From: Hyphomonadaceae bacterium
GTDB taxonomy: Bacteria; Pseudomonadota; Alphaproteobacteria; Caulobacterales; Hyphomonadaceae
DNA: 11,077 bases
NCBI GenBank assembly: GCA_030696545.1
Contig: JAUYSA010000520.1
Location: 1-11,077 of the forward strand
Direction: 5' to 3'
Below are positions 1 through 7,512 of this stretch, one piece after another; position 1 is the stretch's first letter; each line of letters begins with the position of its first letter. The position numbers and the translations under genes are program-made. The notes beneath the pieces are model-generated. The model saw nothing but the letters and a program-made list of their open reading frames with translations, searched no databases and had not been told where the DNA came from.

Positions 1-826
1 AGCTGGAGATGGGCTGGCCGAACTGCTTGCGCTGCTTGGCGTAGGTGATGGTCGCTTCGTTGAGAACCTTGAAGCCGCCGCACGCCTCGGCGCAGAGCGC
101 GGCGATGGCGTAGTCGACCACTTTCTCGACGAGCGGAAGGCCGTTGTCGACCTCCCCGATGACGGCGTCGGCGCCGACCGTGACGTTCTCGAAATACACT
201 TCCGAGGCGCGCAGGCCATCGACCGTCGGATAGTCGCGCGTGGTTACGCCCTTGGCGTTCTTCGGCACGAGGAAGACGGTGATGCCGGCCTTGTCGCGCT
301 GGCCGCCCGAGGTGCGAGCGGTGACGAAGAGGTGCGTGGCGAAGGGCGCGCCGATGACGACGGCCTTGTGGCCGTTCAGCGTGTAGCCCGCGCCGTCTTT
401 CTTCGCGGTGGTGGAGACGTCATTAAGGTCGTAGCGCGACTTCGGTTCGGAGTACGCGAAGGCGAAGATGCTCTCGCCGCCGATCAGGCCGGCGACGTGC
501 TCTTCCTTCTGGGCGGCGCTGCCGCCATGGCGAAGGAAGTTGCCGCCGACGATGACGGTCTGCAGGTAGGGCTCGATCACGAGGCCCTTGCCGAATTCTT
601 CCGAGATGATCATGGCCTCGATCGGGCCGCCGCCGAAGCCGCCCTCCTCTTCCGAGAAGGAAGCGCCGAGGAGACCGAGCTCAGCGAACTGGGCCCACAT
701 TTCCGGACGCCAGCCGGTTTCGGATTTCGCAACCTTGCGGCGAGTGTCGAAATCGTACTGCTGGCGAACAAGGCGGGCGACCGTTTCGCGCAGCTGATCC
801 TGCTCGGACGTGAAGCTGAAATCCAT
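1..826 (-). CDS. Acyl-CoA dehydrogenase, small-subunit type (partial, C-terminus outside window)
   Basis: This flavoenzyme-family protein would oxidise an acyl-CoA to the 2,3-enoyl-CoA, passing electrons to ETF. Only the first 275 residues are in the window; the reading frame stays open to base 1. It starts MDFSFTSEQDQLRETVARLV, and the ATG at 826 has AAGGAG a few bases upstream. The all-alpha N-terminal domain covers about 1-115. The middle beta domain covers about 120-225, with FAFAYSEP (121-128) as the flavin/substrate strand. The C-terminal helical domain starts near 230 and carries the family motif KQRKQFGQPI (264-273). At the helix where isovaleryl-CoA-type enzymes have the catalytic Glu (LERxxxA), this protein reads VVDYAIAAL, so the base appears missing. 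It resembles the PimD-like small subunits of two-component acyl-CoA dehydrogenases. It is probably co-transcribed with the genes at 884-1540 and 1621-2817. An intact active site cannot be excluded, because the canonical YEGT-type position lies outside the window. Confidence 0.92.
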   Translation of the reverse strand, partial: MDFSFTSEQDQLRETVARLVRQQYDFDTRRKVAKSETGWRPEMWAQFAELGLLGASFSEEEGGFGGGPIEAMIISEEFGKGLVIEPYLQTVIVGGNFLRHGGSAAQKEEHVAGLIGGESIFAFAYSEPKSRYDLNDVSTTAKKDGAGYTLNGHKAVVIGAPFATHLFVTARTSGGQRDKAGITVFLVPKNAKGVTTRDYPTVDGLRASEVYFENVTVGADAVIGEVDNGLPLVEKVVDYAIAALCAEACGGFKVLNEATITYAKQRKQFGQPISS

Positions 827-883
827 TGGGTAGTTCTCCTTGCGACCCTTCTAGGCCGTGCTTTCAGGGTCGTGCAACTAAGA

Positions 884-1540
884 TCAGGCAGGCGTTGGCG
901 ATGGCGCGACCTTGGGTCGCCGGGGTTTGCGGATTGTGGCGATGAAGAGTTCCGCCACGATAAGGTTCGGCACCCAGGCGAGCCAGGCGATGTACTGGTA
1001 GGACCAGACGAAATCGGACGGGATCAATCCGGCCTCGCCGAGCGCACCAGCGATGGGAAGCTGAAGCCGCAGGGTGACAGCGCCAAAGGTGAGCGCGAAC
1101 GAGCGGATCATCCAGATCTCGTGCGAGGTGAAGTCGCGACGCATGGCGGAGACCAGCGCCATCAGCGTGAAAGGCACCCAGAGCAGGCCGAGCATGAAGA
1201 AGCCCCATCCCGCGATGGGCCCAGCGGTGGACGACAAGGCGATCGATACGCCCGCGAGACCGCCGACGACGCAGGCCAGGACATAGACCCGGCCCATCCA
1301 GCGATGGAGCGTCGGCGCTTTCCGGCGGAGCGGCTTGAGGAACTGGAAGGCGCCGAGAAGCATCGCGACGCCGGACGCGGCCACATGCGTCTGCAGACCC
1401 CACGGGTCGAACATCGGGTTGGTGATGGGCAGATGCACGAAGCCCGTACCGGCGTGGAACAGCGCATAGCCGCCCACGCCTACTGACAGCAACGCGATCA
1501 CGCCCCACGTCACGCCGGAGGCTATACTTGCAACAGACAT
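884..1540 (-). CDS. DUF2306 family integral membrane protein
   Basis: A 218-residue inner-membrane protein of unknown function, recognised as DUF2306. Hydrophobic segments at roughly 8-28, 50-68, 83-103, 110-132, 145-163 and 180-202 suggest six membrane helices. The family pattern is visible: a His opening the second helix (H52, in THVAASGVAMLLGAFQF), the LHRWMGRVYV block (78-87) and SHEIWMIRS (139-147). The conserved histidines H52, H79 and H140 could bind a metal or haem; that is inference. The tail is short and Pro/Lys-rich. The ATG at 1540 has GGGAGG six bases upstream. The gene sits between two acyl-CoA dehydrogenase genes, with gaps of 57 and 80 bases, so it is probably in their operon. 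A role in membrane electron transfer is possible but not shown. Long open frames on the opposite strand here (for example 332-1486) have no recognisable protein features and are shadows. Confidence 0.88.
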   Translation of the reverse strand: MSVASIASGVTWGVIALLSVGVGGYALFHAGTGFVHLPITNPMFDPWGLQTHVAASGVAMLLGAFQFLKPLRRKAPTLHRWMGRVYVLACVVGGLAGVSIALSSTAGPIAGWGFFMLGLLWVPFTLMALVSAMRRDFTSHEIWMIRSFALTFGAVTLRLQLPIAGALGEAGLIPSDFVWSYQYIAWLAWVPNLIVAELFIATIRKPRRPKVAPSPTPA

Positions 1541-1620
1541 CCCGAGCCTCCCGTTTCCCCTCTTGTACCTTACGGCCGGGGGTTAGTTATTGGGGGAGCC
1601 TATCATTGATCCGGCGCATG

Positions 1621-2817
1621 TCAGAGCCCCAGCACCATCTTCGCGATGATGTTGTGCTGGATCTCGTTTGATCCGCCATAGATCGAGGTCTTGCGCATGT
1701 TGGCGTACATCGGCGCTGTGAGATGTGCGTACTCCGGTCCGATCGGATGCTGGTTGTCGCCATCCTCCGGGAAGCCGCGGAAGTATGGCGCGCCATAGAC
1801 GCCGACCGCTTCGAGCGTCAGTTCGGTGATGCGCTGCTGAATCTCGGTGCCTTTGATTTTCAGGATGGACGATTCCGGCCCCGGACCCTTGCCTTGGGCT
1901 TCGCGCGCGAGGGTGCGAAGTTCGGTGTACTCGAGAGCCGAGAGATCGATCTCGAGTTCGGAGATCTTCTTGGCGAAGTCAGGATTGCGGATGATGGGCT
2001 GACCCTGGTCGAGTTCGACGGAAGCGATCTCGCGCAGGCGCTCGATGCCCTTCTTGGAACGTGCGACGCCGGCAATGCCGGTGCGCTCGTGGGCGAGGAG
2101 ATACTTGGCATAGGTCCAGCCTTCATTCTCCTTGCCGACTAGGTTGGCGACGGGGACCTTCACGTCGGTGAACCAAGTCTCGTTGACCTCATGCCCGCCA
2201 TCCATGGTGATGATCGGGCGCACTTCGACGCCGGGCGTCTTCATGTCGACGAGGATGAAGGAGATGCCTTCCTGCGGCTTCTTGGCCGCCGGGTCGGTGC
2301 GGCAGAGGACGAAGATCCAGTCAGCGAAATGGCCGAGCGTGGTCCAGGTCTTCTGGCCGTTGATGATGTAGTGGTCGCCCTCGCGGACAGCTTTGGTTTT
2401 CAGCGATGCGAGGTCTGAACCGGCGCCAGGTTCGGAATAGCCCTGGCACCAGAAATCCGTGCCATCGATGATGCGCGGGAGGTAATGGGCTTTCTGCTCT
2501 TCGGAGGCGAAGGCCATGAGCACGGGCGCGAGCATCGACATGCCGAAGGGCGGGATCGGGAGCGTCTCGGCGCGGGCGCATTCTTCCTGGAAGATAAAGC
2601 GCTGCACGGCCGTCCAGCCGGTGCCGCCATATTGCTTAGGCCAGGCCGGAGCGCCCCAGCCGCGCTTGTGGAGAGCCTTTTGCCAGAGGAGGAAGTCTTC
2701 CTTGGAATACTCATCGCGCGAGAACTTGCCGCGCAACTCGGCGGGATAGTCGTTTTCGAGCCAGTTGCGGACTTCCTGGCGGAAGGCGATGTCTTCAGGC
2801 GTAAAGCTGAGGTCCAT
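1621..2817 (-). CDS. Acyl-CoA dehydrogenase, large-subunit type (PimC-like)
   Basis: A 398-residue FAD-dependent acyl-CoA dehydrogenase, full length for the family, that would desaturate an acyl-CoA at C2-C3 in the cytoplasm. Domains in order: N-terminal helical domain (about 5-120), beta-barrel middle domain with the signature WCQGYSEPGAGSDLASLKT (123-141) and NGQKTWTTLGHFADW (153-167), then the C-terminal helical domain. The Glu of LLAHERTG (E244) occupies the helix position used as catalytic base in isovaleryl-CoA-type enzymes, and the late motif is YGGSNEIQHNII (380-391) rather than the YEGT of MCAD-type enzymes. The whole sequence resembles pimeloyl-CoA dehydrogenase large subunits (PimC). 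With the diverged partner at 1-826 it probably forms a heteromer. The ATG at 2817 has GGAG about eight bases upstream. The first gene of the minus-strand operon, it lies below the repeat element at 2839-2910. The natural substrate (dicarboxyl-, branched- or ring-derived acyl-CoA) is unknown. Confidence 0.95.
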   Translation of the reverse strand: MDLSFTPEDIAFRQEVRNWLENDYPAELRGKFSRDEYSKEDFLLWQKALHKRGWGAPAWPKQYGGTGWTAVQRFIFQEECARAETLPIPPFGMSMLAPVLMAFASEEQKAHYLPRIIDGTDFWCQGYSEPGAGSDLASLKTKAVREGDHYIINGQKTWTTLGHFADWIFVLCRTDPAAKKPQEGISFILVDMKTPGVEVRPIITMDGGHEVNETWFTDVKVPVANLVGKENEGWTYAKYLLAHERTGIAGVARSKKGIERLREIASVELDQGQPIIRNPDFAKKISELEIDLSALEYTELRTLAREAQGKGPGPESSILKIKGTEIQQRITELTLEAVGVYGAPYFRGFPEDGDNQHPIGPEYAHLTAPMYANMRKTSIYGGSNEIQHNIIAKMVLGL

Positions 2818-2838
2818 GACGATCTCCGAGGCGGCAGA

Positions 2839-2910
2839 TTACCGTAGCGTCAACGGCATTATCCTGCTCATTGAGAAGCCGTATGCTCCGGTTTACCGTA
2901 GGTACGTCAA
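2839..2910 (-). promoter_or_regulatory. Two operator-like repeats flanking a candidate -10 box upstream of the acyl-CoA dehydrogenase operon
   Basis: Two direct copies of one element lie 54 bases apart: TTACCGTAG then CGTCAA (2839-2853), and the same two blocks with GTA inserted (2893-2910). The second copy is an imperfect palindrome (TTACCGTA, GG, TACGTCAA, with 6 of 8 positions symmetric). On the minus strand a GATAAT box, close to the TATAAT consensus, lies between them at 2858-2863. Transcription from it would start near 2851, inside the first copy. That arrangement suits a repressor acting on the dehydrogenase gene starting at 2817. The element resembles in style the TTTACG/TTGACG palindromes bound by regulators of fatty-acid and branched-chain degradation, but the regulator itself is not in the window. 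The same region could also serve the plus-strand gene at 2994. The repeats are seen; their function is inferred. Confidence 0.5.
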
Positions 2911-2993
2911 GCGGAAACGCATAAGGACGCGAGGTCGCATTGCCGCAACGTCAGGCTCCAAACTTGCCGATTTTGACGCTAAAGAGGAGCGAT

Positions 2994-3188
2994 ATGCATC
3001 AACCGATCAAAACCCCCTGCGTGAAGGTCTGCGTGGTCGACGGGCAGAGCGGAAACTGCCTTGGATGCGGCAGAACGCTTGGCGAAATCGCGCGCTGGGC
3101 GAGGCTTACGGATGCTGAGAGGGATGTGGTGATGGATGCCCTCCCCGCGCGCATCGACTCGCTGAAAGCAGCGGGAAAGCTGGGGTAA
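2994..3188 (+). CDS. DUF1289 family small Cys-rich protein
   Basis: A 64-residue cytoplasmic protein of the DUF1289 family, whose function is unknown. The family block is plain: TPCVKVC (7-13), a short linker, then NCLGCGRTLGEIARW (21-35) and a helical tail with LTDAERDVV. The four cysteines (C9, C13, C22, C25; CxxxC then CxxC) suggest a zinc or iron-sulphur site. The ATG at 2994 was chosen because AGAGGAG precedes it by four bases and the family motif begins directly after. An in-frame TTG at 2940 would add 18 residues with no family match. The retropepsin-like gene follows 60-90 bases downstream on the same strand. Confidence 0.9.
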   Translation: MHQPIKTPCVKVCVVDGQSGNCLGCGRTLGEIARWARLTDAERDVVMDALPARIDSLKAAGKLG

Positions 3189-3278
3189 CGGAACGGGCCT
3201 GCAGTCCATTTGTTCTTTGCTAGTCGATTTTCTGCTAGGAAAGATGGACACGTGACGTCCCTTAGGGAGTCTATCTCG

Positions 3279-3809
3279 GTGCGGAAGGCCCTTTTTCCTG
3301 CTCTGGCGCTGTTCGGCGCGGCCGCTCTCGGGCTTGTCGCCTTGCGGGATACCGTGACCCCGCGCCTCGATGCCAAGCCGGCGCTGGCAGAAGAAGCCGA
3401 GATAAATGCAGACGTCTTGCCCCGGGCCAGTTCGCACCAGATCCGCACGGCTTCGCTACGCAAGGAAGGCGACGGACATTACTGGGCGACGGCGCGTGTG
3501 AATGAGACGCCAGTGAAGTTTCTTGTCGATACGGGCGCGAGTCTTGTGGCGCTGAGCAAGCGGGATGCGCGGCGCATCGGGATCAATGTCGACAACCTAC
3601 AAAAGAATGCAGATGTCCGTACCGCTGCCGGGCGCGTAAAAGCGGCAACGACCGTGATCGACGAGATCGTCATCGACGGCGTCTCCGTGAAGAATGTTTC
3701 GGCCGTGGTGATGGAAGACGGGCTTGAGCACTCGCTGCTCGGCATGAGCTTCCTCAACCGGCTTGAAGGCTGGGACGTGACCACGAACGCGATCATCATC
3801 CACGAATAG
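3279..3809 (+). CDS. Membrane-anchored retropepsin-like aspartic protease (TIGR02281-type)
   Basis: A clan AA aspartic protease of about 176 residues with a single N-terminal membrane anchor (about 4-23, ALFPALALFGAAALGLVAL) and a linker rich in Ala and Glu. It ends in one retropepsin fold that would act as a homodimer in the periplasm. The catalytic motif is FLVDTGASLVALS, with the active Asp at about residue 84. The flap and second-strand region follow, then the conserved HSLLGMSFLNRL near 151-162 and a C-terminal IIIHE. Related alphaproteobacterial proteins include periplasmic processing proteases, but no substrate can be assigned. The start is uncertain. GTG at 3279 has AGGGAG nine bases upstream and gives a typical signal anchor. 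GTG at 3252 (AGGA 11 bases upstream) and TTG at 3210 are in-frame alternatives. The stop lies 3 bases from that of the convergent dusA, leaving no room for a terminator. Confidence 0.88.
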   Translation: MRKALFPALALFGAAALGLVALRDTVTPRLDAKPALAEEAEINADVLPRASSHQIRTASLRKEGDGHYWATARVNETPVKFLVDTGASLVALSKRDARRIGINVDNLQKNADVRTAAGRVKAATTVIDEIVIDGVSVKNVSAVVMEDGLEHSLLGMSFLNRLEGWDVTTNAIIIHE

Positions 3810-3812
3810 GTA

Positions 3813-4814
3813 TCAGCCGGCCTGCGCCGCTTCGCGCGGCCGAACCGCGGCAAGCGCTTCATCATATATCCCGATAGCAGCTGCGCCCCTGGCGCCGGGC
3901 GCTCTTTCCGACAGGATGCGGCGCCATTGACGCGCGCCCGGACGGCCGGCGAACAAGCCCAGCATGTGTCGCGTGATAGAATGCAGCACCGCGCCCTCCG
4001 CCAGGCGTTGCTGGATCCACGGTCGAAAATCGCGCGCGGCTTCATCGGCGCTACGCTGGGGTGCGTCGTCACCGAAGATACGGGCATCAACAGCGAGCAG
4101 CAGCGACGGCTCGTGATACGTGGCGCGGCCGAGCATCACGCCATCGACACGCGGCAATTCACGCAGCGCCGTATCCAGATCGGCGATGCCGCCATTGAGT
4201 ATGATCTCGAGATGCGGATGTGTGCGCTTGAGTTCAGCGACGATGTCATAGTTGAGCGGCGGGATCTCGCGGTTTTCTTTCGGACTAAGCCCCTTGAGCC
4301 AGGCTTTGCGGGCGTGAACGACGAAGGTTGTCGTGCCGGCCTTCGCCTGCGTCTCGACAAAGGAGAAAAGACGGTCGCGCGGATCGTCATCTTCAACGCC
4401 CAGGCGATGCTTGACCGTTACTGGAACGGAGACGGCCTCACGCATGGCGGACAGGCAATCGGCCACAAGATCTGGCTCGCGCATCAGGCAGGCGCCGAAA
4501 GCGCCGGACTGCACACGCTCGGACGGGCAGCCAACGTTCAGATTGATCTCGCAATAGCCATAGGCCGCGCCGATCCGGGCAGCCTGCGCCAGCTTCTCCG
4601 GCTCCGAGCCGCCTAGCTGAAGCGCCACGGGCTGTTCGAGCGGATCAAAGCCAAGCAGCCGGTCACGCTGGCCATGAATGACCGCATCCGCCGTGACCAT
4701 CTCTGTGTAGAGCAACGCCCGCGCCGACAGATGCCGATGGAACGCCCGGCAATTCCGGTCGGTCCAGTCCATCATCGGTGCGACGGAAAATCTACGGGGT
4801 TGAAAACTGGTCAT
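3813..4814 (-). CDS. dusA: tRNA-dihydrouridine synthase A
   Basis: An FMN- and NADPH-dependent enzyme that reduces specific D-loop uridines of tRNA to dihydrouridine (U20/U20a for DusA in E. coli). The 333-residue product has the usual family length. The N-terminal TIM-barrel shows SVAPMMDWTDRNCR (10-23) and YTEMV, the catalytic-Cys motif NLNVGCPSERVQ (C96 as proton donor), VKHRLG with a conserved Lys near 135, and the DusA-type signature HARKAWLKGLSPKENRE (167-183). NGGI (207-210) and the phosphate-binding GRA (229-231) follow, then a C-terminal helical tRNA-binding domain. The start at 4814 was chosen because the conserved barrel begins ten residues later. The frame is open back to 4991, but those extra 59 residues have no family resemblance. 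No convincing Shine-Dalgarno sequence precedes the ATG. It is divergent from the TonB-dependent receptor gene. Confidence 0.95.
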   Translation of the reverse strand: MTSFQPRRFSVAPMMDWTDRNCRAFHRHLSARALLYTEMVTADAVIHGQRDRLLGFDPLEQPVALQLGGSEPEKLAQAARIGAAYGYCEINLNVGCPSERVQSGAFGACLMREPDLVADCLSAMREAVSVPVTVKHRLGVEDDDPRDRLFSFVETQAKAGTTTFVVHARKAWLKGLSPKENREIPPLNYDIVAELKRTHPHLEIILNGGIADLDTALRELPRVDGVMLGRATYHEPSLLLAVDARIFGDDAPQRSADEAARDFRPWIQQRLAEGAVLHSITRHMLGLFAGRPGARQWRRILSERAPGARGAAAIGIYDEALAAVRPREAAQAG

Positions 4815-5076
4815 TTTTGATCTGGGTCGGCGGCAGCTTGCGAATGAGGGTCCGCGCTTCTCGCATGACGGCAACCGACCGTCGACTTGGCGATTGAACA
4901 GCAGAAAGCCAACACCAGTATGGCCCCCTGCCGCGTCGTGGCGCGCGAGCATCGTCATGGAACTTTTGCGCAAGTGATGTCCAGCCGTCACGGGATTGCG
5001 ACCAAGCCGTCATGGGTCGGGCGTACCCCCGCCGCGCACGCCCACAACGGGCAGCGCGGATTCGAAGGGGTGTCAC
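4815..5076. other. Divergent intergenic region between dusA and the TonB-dependent receptor gene
   Basis: This 262-base stretch should hold the promoter of each neighbour. I could not pick convincing -35/-10 pairs. Features seen: an 8-base palindrome TTGCGCAA at 4965-4972 and a weak GGGCGT/ACGCCC inverted repeat near 5019-5044. The strong ribosome-binding stretch GAAGGGG lies at 5064-5070 ahead of the receptor GTG. No cobalamin, thiamine or other riboswitch consensus that often precedes TonB receptors was recognised. The open frames crossing here are N-terminal extensions of the two neighbours with no protein features. Confidence 0.4.
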
Positions 5077-7371
5077 GTGAAGATCAAGCTTCTGATGGGG
5101 GCGGCAATCGCCTCGCTGTGCGCAGGCAACGCCTGGGCGCAATCGGGCGTGCCTGAAACTGAAGAGACCAACCGCGACGTCGTCGTGATCATCGGTCAGG
5201 GCGAAACACGTCAGGTCCAGACGCTGACCGAAGCGGATCTCGATCTTGAAGCTGCCGGATCGAGCCCGATCAAGCTCATCGAGAGCCTGCCGGGCGTGAA
5301 CTACACCGCTGCGGACCCGTTCGGCGCTTATGAGTGGGCGGTCAACATCAATATTCGCGGCTTCCAGAAAGACCAGCTTGGCTACACGCTTGACCGGATC
5401 CCGCTCGGCGACATGAGCTACGGCAACTATAACGGCCTGCATATCAGCCGCGCGATCATCTCCGAGAATCTGAGCAAGGTTGAGCTGGCGCAGGGCGCGG
5501 CGTCGCTTGCGACGGCCTCGACATCCAACCTCGGCGGCGCGCTGACCTTCACGAGCCGCGGACCGTCCGACATGTTCGGCGGCGAAGTTGCGCTCACCGC
5601 AGGCAGCGATAGCATGTTCCGCGGATACGCCCGCCTCGATACCGGCGCGATTGAAGCGATCGGCGGCGGCAAGGCCTACATTTCCTACGCCAATCAGGAG
5701 ATGGACAAGTGGAAGGGCGCTGGCCCGCAGAAGCTGGAGCAGGCGAACATCGGCTTTGAGCAGCCGATCGGGCCGGGCGTACTGTCGGGATACTATGACT
5801 GGTCAGAGCGACGCGAGACTGACTATCAGGATCTCTCGCTCGAAATGCTCGGCCGGCTTGGCTATGAGTGGGACAACCTCGCCCCGGACTGGGACCTCGC
5901 AAACGAGGTGGCGGACATCTATTACGGCACGCTGCCCGGCAACACGCCAAACTACCCCGATCCGATCGAGTCGCTGGACGACGCGTATTACGACGCTTCC
6001 GGCCTTCGCGACGATACGCTGGCGCGCCTTTCCTATGACTGGGATGTCACCAGCGATCTCAGCGTGTCCGTGACTGGCTACATGCACGAGAACGAAGGTC
6101 AGGGCATCTGGTTCACGCCGTATGTGACGCCGTTCCAGTTCGGTGCAACCGATCCGGGACTGTCCAACATTTCGGTTCGCACGACCGAGTACGACATGAA
6201 CCGCTCTGGCCTGGTCGGTTCGGCGGCGTGGACGCTGGGCGATCACACGATCGAAGGCGGCTTCTGGTACGAGTACAACGACTTCAACCAGGATCGCCGG
6301 TTCTACGCCAACAACCGTTCGGCCCCGCGTCCGACACTGGAGTTCATGCGCAATGCGTTCGCGACCCAGTGGTCCTACGCCTACGACTTCGAAACCCAGA
6401 TGTTCTACATTCAGGACACCTGGAACATCTCCGACGCGCTGACCGTTTCGGGCGGCTTCAAGTCGGTGACGGTTGACATGGCGGTGGACACGAACGTCGC
6501 GGGATTTGTTGCGCCGACTCCTGGGTCGAACGCGGACCTCGACGGTTCGATCACATCGGAAGACAACTTCCTTCCGCAGATCGGCTTCACCTACGAGATT
6601 TCGGACAATAGCGAGATCTTCGGCGGCTATACCGAGAACATGCGCGCCTTCACGCTGGCGCCGGCCTCCAGCCAGACGCAATCGGGCTTCGACTTCATCA
6701 AGGAGAACACCGATCCGGAAAGCTCCAAAACACTCGAAGGCGGCTGGCGCTATCGCAACGGCCCGTTCCAGGGCGTGGCTGCAGCCTACTATGTGCAGTT
6801 CGACGACCGTTTGCTGGGCCTTTCATCCGGCCCGGGCATCGTCGGGAGCCCATCGGTTATCAAAAACGTGGGCAGCGTCACAACCCAGGGCATCGAACTC
6901 GCCGGCTCGTATGACCTGACAGACGAATGGTCGCTGTTCGGCTCTTACGCGTACAACGACTCGACCTACGACGACGACGTGATCGACACTTCGACAACGC
7001 CAGCCACCGTCATTCAGACAAGCGGCAAGACGGTCGTAAACGCGCCGGAGCACCTGCTGAAAGCCGACCTCGGCTATGACAATGGCACGTTCTTCGGGAA
7101 GCTTTCGGTCGCCTATACGGGCTCGCGTTATTTCTCGTACGTGAACAATGCCGAAGTCGATGGTTACACTGTCGCCGACCTTACCGCTGGCTATCGCTTC
7201 ACCGGCGAGATGCTTGATGGCCTGGAAGTTCAGGTCAACGTCACCAACTTGATGGATGAAGAGTTCGTGTCGACGATTGGCACCAACGGCTTCAACGCCA
7301 GCCCAGACAACCAGACCTTGATGGTTGGCGCTCCCCGTCAGGTCTTCGCAACGATCCGCAAGTCCTTCTAA
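5077..7371 (+). CDS. TonB-dependent outer-membrane receptor
   Basis: A 764-residue outer-membrane active transporter driven by TonB-ExbB-ExbD. The N-terminal signal peptide (VKIKLLMGAAIASLCAGNAWA, cleavage near 21/22) is followed by a TonB-box-like stretch, RDVVVIIG (33-40). The plug domain spans about 55-165: SPIKLIESLPGV, NINIRGF, LDRIPLGD, SKVELAQGAASL, NLGGALTFTSRGP. The 22-strand barrel of alternating aromatic strands ends in the terminal Phe typical of barrel proteins. Late strands include VQVNVTNLMDEEFVSTIG near the C-terminus. No N-terminal STN signalling domain or carboxypeptidase-like domain is present, so it is not an obvious transducer or SusC type. GTG at 5077 was chosen for its signal peptide and GAAGGGG six bases upstream; an in-frame start at 4996 would bury the signal peptide. 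The ligand is unknown. The exported hydrolases nearby suggest an ester or phosphoester compound, or a product released from one. Confidence 0.95.
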   Translation: MKIKLLMGAAIASLCAGNAWAQSGVPETEETNRDVVVIIGQGETRQVQTLTEADLDLEAAGSSPIKLIESLPGVNYTAADPFGAYEWAVNINIRGFQKDQLGYTLDRIPLGDMSYGNYNGLHISRAIISENLSKVELAQGAASLATASTSNLGGALTFTSRGPSDMFGGEVALTAGSDSMFRGYARLDTGAIEAIGGGKAYISYANQEMDKWKGAGPQKLEQANIGFEQPIGPGVLSGYYDWSERRETDYQDLSLEMLGRLGYEWDNLAPDWDLANEVADIYYGTLPGNTPNYPDPIESLDDAYYDASGLRDDTLARLSYDWDVTSDLSVSVTGYMHENEGQGIWFTPYVTPFQFGATDPGLSNISVRTTEYDMNRSGLVGSAAWTLGDHTIEGGFWYEYNDFNQDRRFYANNRSAPRPTLEFMRNAFATQWSYAYDFETQMFYIQDTWNISDALTVSGGFKSVTVDMAVDTNVAGFVAPTPGSNADLDGSITSEDNFLPQIGFTYEISDNSEIFGGYTENMRAFTLAPASSQTQSGFDFIKENTDPESSKTLEGGWRYRNGPFQGVAAAYYVQFDDRLLGLSSGPGIVGSPSVIKNVGSVTTQGIELAGSYDLTDEWSLFGSYAYNDSTYDDDVIDTSTTPATVIQTSGKTVVNAPEHLLKADLGYDNGTFFGKLSVAYTGSRYFSYVNNAEVDGYTVADLTAGYRFTGEMLDGLEVQVNVTNLMDEEFVSTIGTNGFNASPDNQTLMVGAPRQVFATIRKSF

Positions 7372-7398
7372 GTTTAGCCCCAGAAGACTTGTGGCCAC

Positions 7399-7436
7399 TT
7401 CGCCGCCGGACCTGACATCCGGCGGCGAATTCTTTT
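7399..7436 (+). terminator. Rho-independent terminator after the TonB-dependent receptor gene
   Basis: A perfect inverted repeat, CGCCGCCGGA / TCCGGCGGCG (7401-7410 and 7418-7427), encloses a 7-base loop, and two further T-A pairs give a 12-bp stem. It is followed directly by TTCTTTT (7430-7436). It begins 27 bases past the receptor stop codon. It implies that the PHP-domain gene downstream needs either read-through or its own promoter in the 76 bases before its start. A TTGAAG at 7435 with a CATACG-like box about 19 bases further on is a weak candidate. Confidence 0.88.
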
Positions 7437-7512
7437 GAAGAAGCGCTTCCTGCGACCGTCATACGCATGTGATCATGACGCGACAGGTTCTCGGCAACGA
7501 CGGAGAGACGGT

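Noticed and set aside
843..872. Inverted repeat CGACCCT / AGGGTCG between DUF2306 and the left acyl-CoA dehydrogenase
   Set aside because: The stem is only 7 bp with a 16-base loop and no T-run on either side. It is not a credible terminator and could occur by chance.
332..1486. Open frame of 384 codons on the plus strand, plus several other long frames opposite or overlapping known genes
   Set aside because: It runs antisense to the acyl-CoA dehydrogenase and DUF2306 genes, is extremely Arg/Asp/Gly-rich, and has no domain motif. It is a typical shadow frame in GC-rich DNA.
4960..4974. Motif GAACTTTTGCGCAAG upstream of the receptor, similar (12 of 15) to GAAACTTGGCGCAAG at 10818-10832 upstream of the last gene
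   Set aside because: A match of this quality between two regions of about 300 bases is expected roughly once by chance, so a shared operator cannot be claimed.
4815..5076. Possible riboswitch ahead of the TonB-dependent receptor
   Set aside because: None of the conserved blocks of the cobalamin or thiamine riboswitches could be found, and only weak hairpins are present.
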